NCBI GenBank assembly: GCA_003233255.1
Contig: QILH01000207.1
Span: 1-6,726 of the forward strand
Direction of reading: 5' to 3'
From: Gammaproteobacteria bacterium
GTDB lineage: Bacteria > Pseudomonadota > Gammaproteobacteria > UBA6429 > Thiohalophilaceae
Length of the DNA: 6,726 nt
Shown here: positions 6,430-6,726 of the stretch, in pieces
Numbering within the stretch: position 1 is the stretch's first letter
Layout of the letters: every line of letters starts with the position of its first letter
Notes under the pieces: model-generated
Told to the model about the DNA's origin: nothing
Databases searched by the model: none
Seen by the model: only the letters and a program-made list of their open reading frames with translations
Made by a program: the position numbers and the translations under genes

Positions 6430-6574
6430 GTCATCCTGGCCGGAACGAAGAATCTTTCCTGGGCGTGGCGTGGTACGCCTTTCATCGCGCAAGATCCTTC
6501 ACTGCGTTCCACATGCTTTGAACCGCTGCGCGTTTCGACCAGTATTCCTTACGCTGTGCTCCAGTCAGGATGAC
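6430..6574. mobile_element. 145-bp element with inverted ends (MITE- or REP-like intergenic repeat)
   Basis: The outer ends GTCATCCTG (6430-6438) and CAGGATGAC (6566-6574) are perfect 9-bp inverted repeats. The similarity runs to 17 bases with three transitions (GTCATCCTGRCYGGARC). Inside, GGAACG-AAG-ATCTT (6442-6456) is mirrored by AAGATCCTTC (6491-6500) and CGTTCC (6505-6510). A further hairpin, GGCGT-GGT-ACGCC (6467-6479), sits at the centre of that inner palindrome. This nested design, and the motif of GTCATCCTG plus GAACGAAGAATCTT, resembles palindromic intergenic repeats seen in many bacterial genomes. It encodes no transposase and has no clear target-site duplication. Copy number cannot be judged from one window. 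Confidence 0.6.
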
Positions 6575-6585
6575 CATAGCCGGGG

Positions 6586-6638
6586 CTTTCAGGAGTCGCT
6601 AGAGACTTCAGGGGCTTCAGAGTTCAGGGTCTTCAAGG
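6586..6638. repeat. Cluster of degenerate TTCAG repeats
   Basis: On the plus strand the core TTCAG(G) starts at 6588, 6607, 6616 and 6623, with a variant TTCAA at 6632. Offsets are 19, 9, 7 and 9 bases, and a further TTCAGG follows at 6661. On the minus strand the unit reads roughly CCCTGAAGN. The pattern suggests a decayed tandem repeat of about nine bases. It abuts the inverted-end element, and no reading frame across it looks coding. Confidence 0.4.
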
Positions 6639-6654
6639 TTTGGGGACTTTTAAT

Positions 6655-6666
6655 CCTGAATTCAGG
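6655..6666. repeat. 12-bp perfect palindrome
   Basis: CCTGAATTCAGG reads the same on both strands. One half is the TTCAGG unit of the neighbouring degenerate repeats, so it may be a head-to-head pair of that unit. It could also be a protein-binding site. As an RNA hairpin it would have only four pairs and no U-run, so it is not a terminator. Confidence 0.35.
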
Positions 6667-6705
6667 TTCATTATCAGTAAGCGTAGAGAACCGAAATAAA
6701 TAATT

Positions 6706-6726
6706 TGGTAGGCCGTATAGGGGTCG
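6706..6726 (-). tRNA. Possible 3' end of a second tRNA gene, cut by the window edge
   Basis: Read on the minus strand from the edge, the bases partition exactly like the end of a tRNA. CGACC is the second part of a TTCGANN T-loop (positions 56-60), CCTAT the T-stem with the invariant C61, and ACGGCCT the 3' acceptor strand. A is the discriminator, and CCA is at 6706-6708. The 5' acceptor strand would be AGGCCGT, outside the window. The A1-U72 pair this implies would fit an isoleucine tRNA, but identity cannot be decided from 21 bases. It is in the same orientation as tRNA-Leu, and an AT-rich stretch follows. Confidence 0.42.

Noticed and set aside
6398..6703. Plus-strand open frame of about 100 codons starting with TTG
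   Set aside because: It runs through the inverted-end element and the degenerate repeats, lacks an ATG start and a Shine-Dalgarno, and its translation resembles no family I know.
1..6726. A novel defence, toxin-antitoxin, CRISPR or biosynthetic system
   Set aside because: All long genes are recognised housekeeping genes in a conserved order. There are no spaced direct repeats of CRISPR type, no recombinase or phage genes, and no unassigned conserved protein.

Overview
The window carries the conserved protein quality-control locus of a gammaproteobacterium, all on the minus strand. In transcription order (high to low coordinates) it reads: tRNA-Leu(UAG), tig (trigger factor), clpP, clpX, lon, and the first codons of what looks like hupB (HU-beta), cut by the window edge. 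The order tig-clpP-clpX-lon-hupB is the one known from Escherichia coli and relatives. The proteins align with the E. coli family members almost residue for residue around their active sites. Composition is moderate in GC, and species cannot be named from this window.

Layout. Positions 1-15 hold the hupB start (GTG) behind a strong Shine-Dalgarno sequence. Positions 16-168 are a leader with a good sigma70-type promoter and a small palindrome over the expected start site. lon (169-2589) and clpX (2725-4005) are separated by 135 bases with weak promoter-like signals. clpX and clpP (4196-4840) are separated by 190 bases that contain a perfect CTTGAAA box and several inverted repeats. clpP and tig (4884-6194) are only 43 bases apart. 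tRNA-Leu (6244-6328) lies 49 bases upstream of tig and has its own stable-RNA-like promoter. The last ~400 bases (6329-6726) contain no credible protein gene. They hold the tRNA promoter, a 145-bp element with inverted ends (6430-6574), a cluster of degenerate TTCAG repeats (6586-6638), a 12-bp palindrome, and at the very edge what looks like the 3' end of another tRNA gene.

How the genes work together. Trigger factor receives nascent chains at the ribosome exit and helps them fold. ClpX unfolds tagged or damaged proteins and threads them into the ClpP chamber, and both halves of the docking interface are present. Lon is the second, self-contained ATP-dependent protease, and HU is a nucleoid protein. 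Short spacing suggests tRNA-Leu/tig/clpP read-through; clpX, lon and hupB have room for their own promoters.

I found no undescribed multi-gene system. The coding part is ordinary housekeeping. The parts worth a second look are non-coding: the inverted-end element and the possible tRNA 3' end beside it, the clpX leader, and short motifs shared between leaders.
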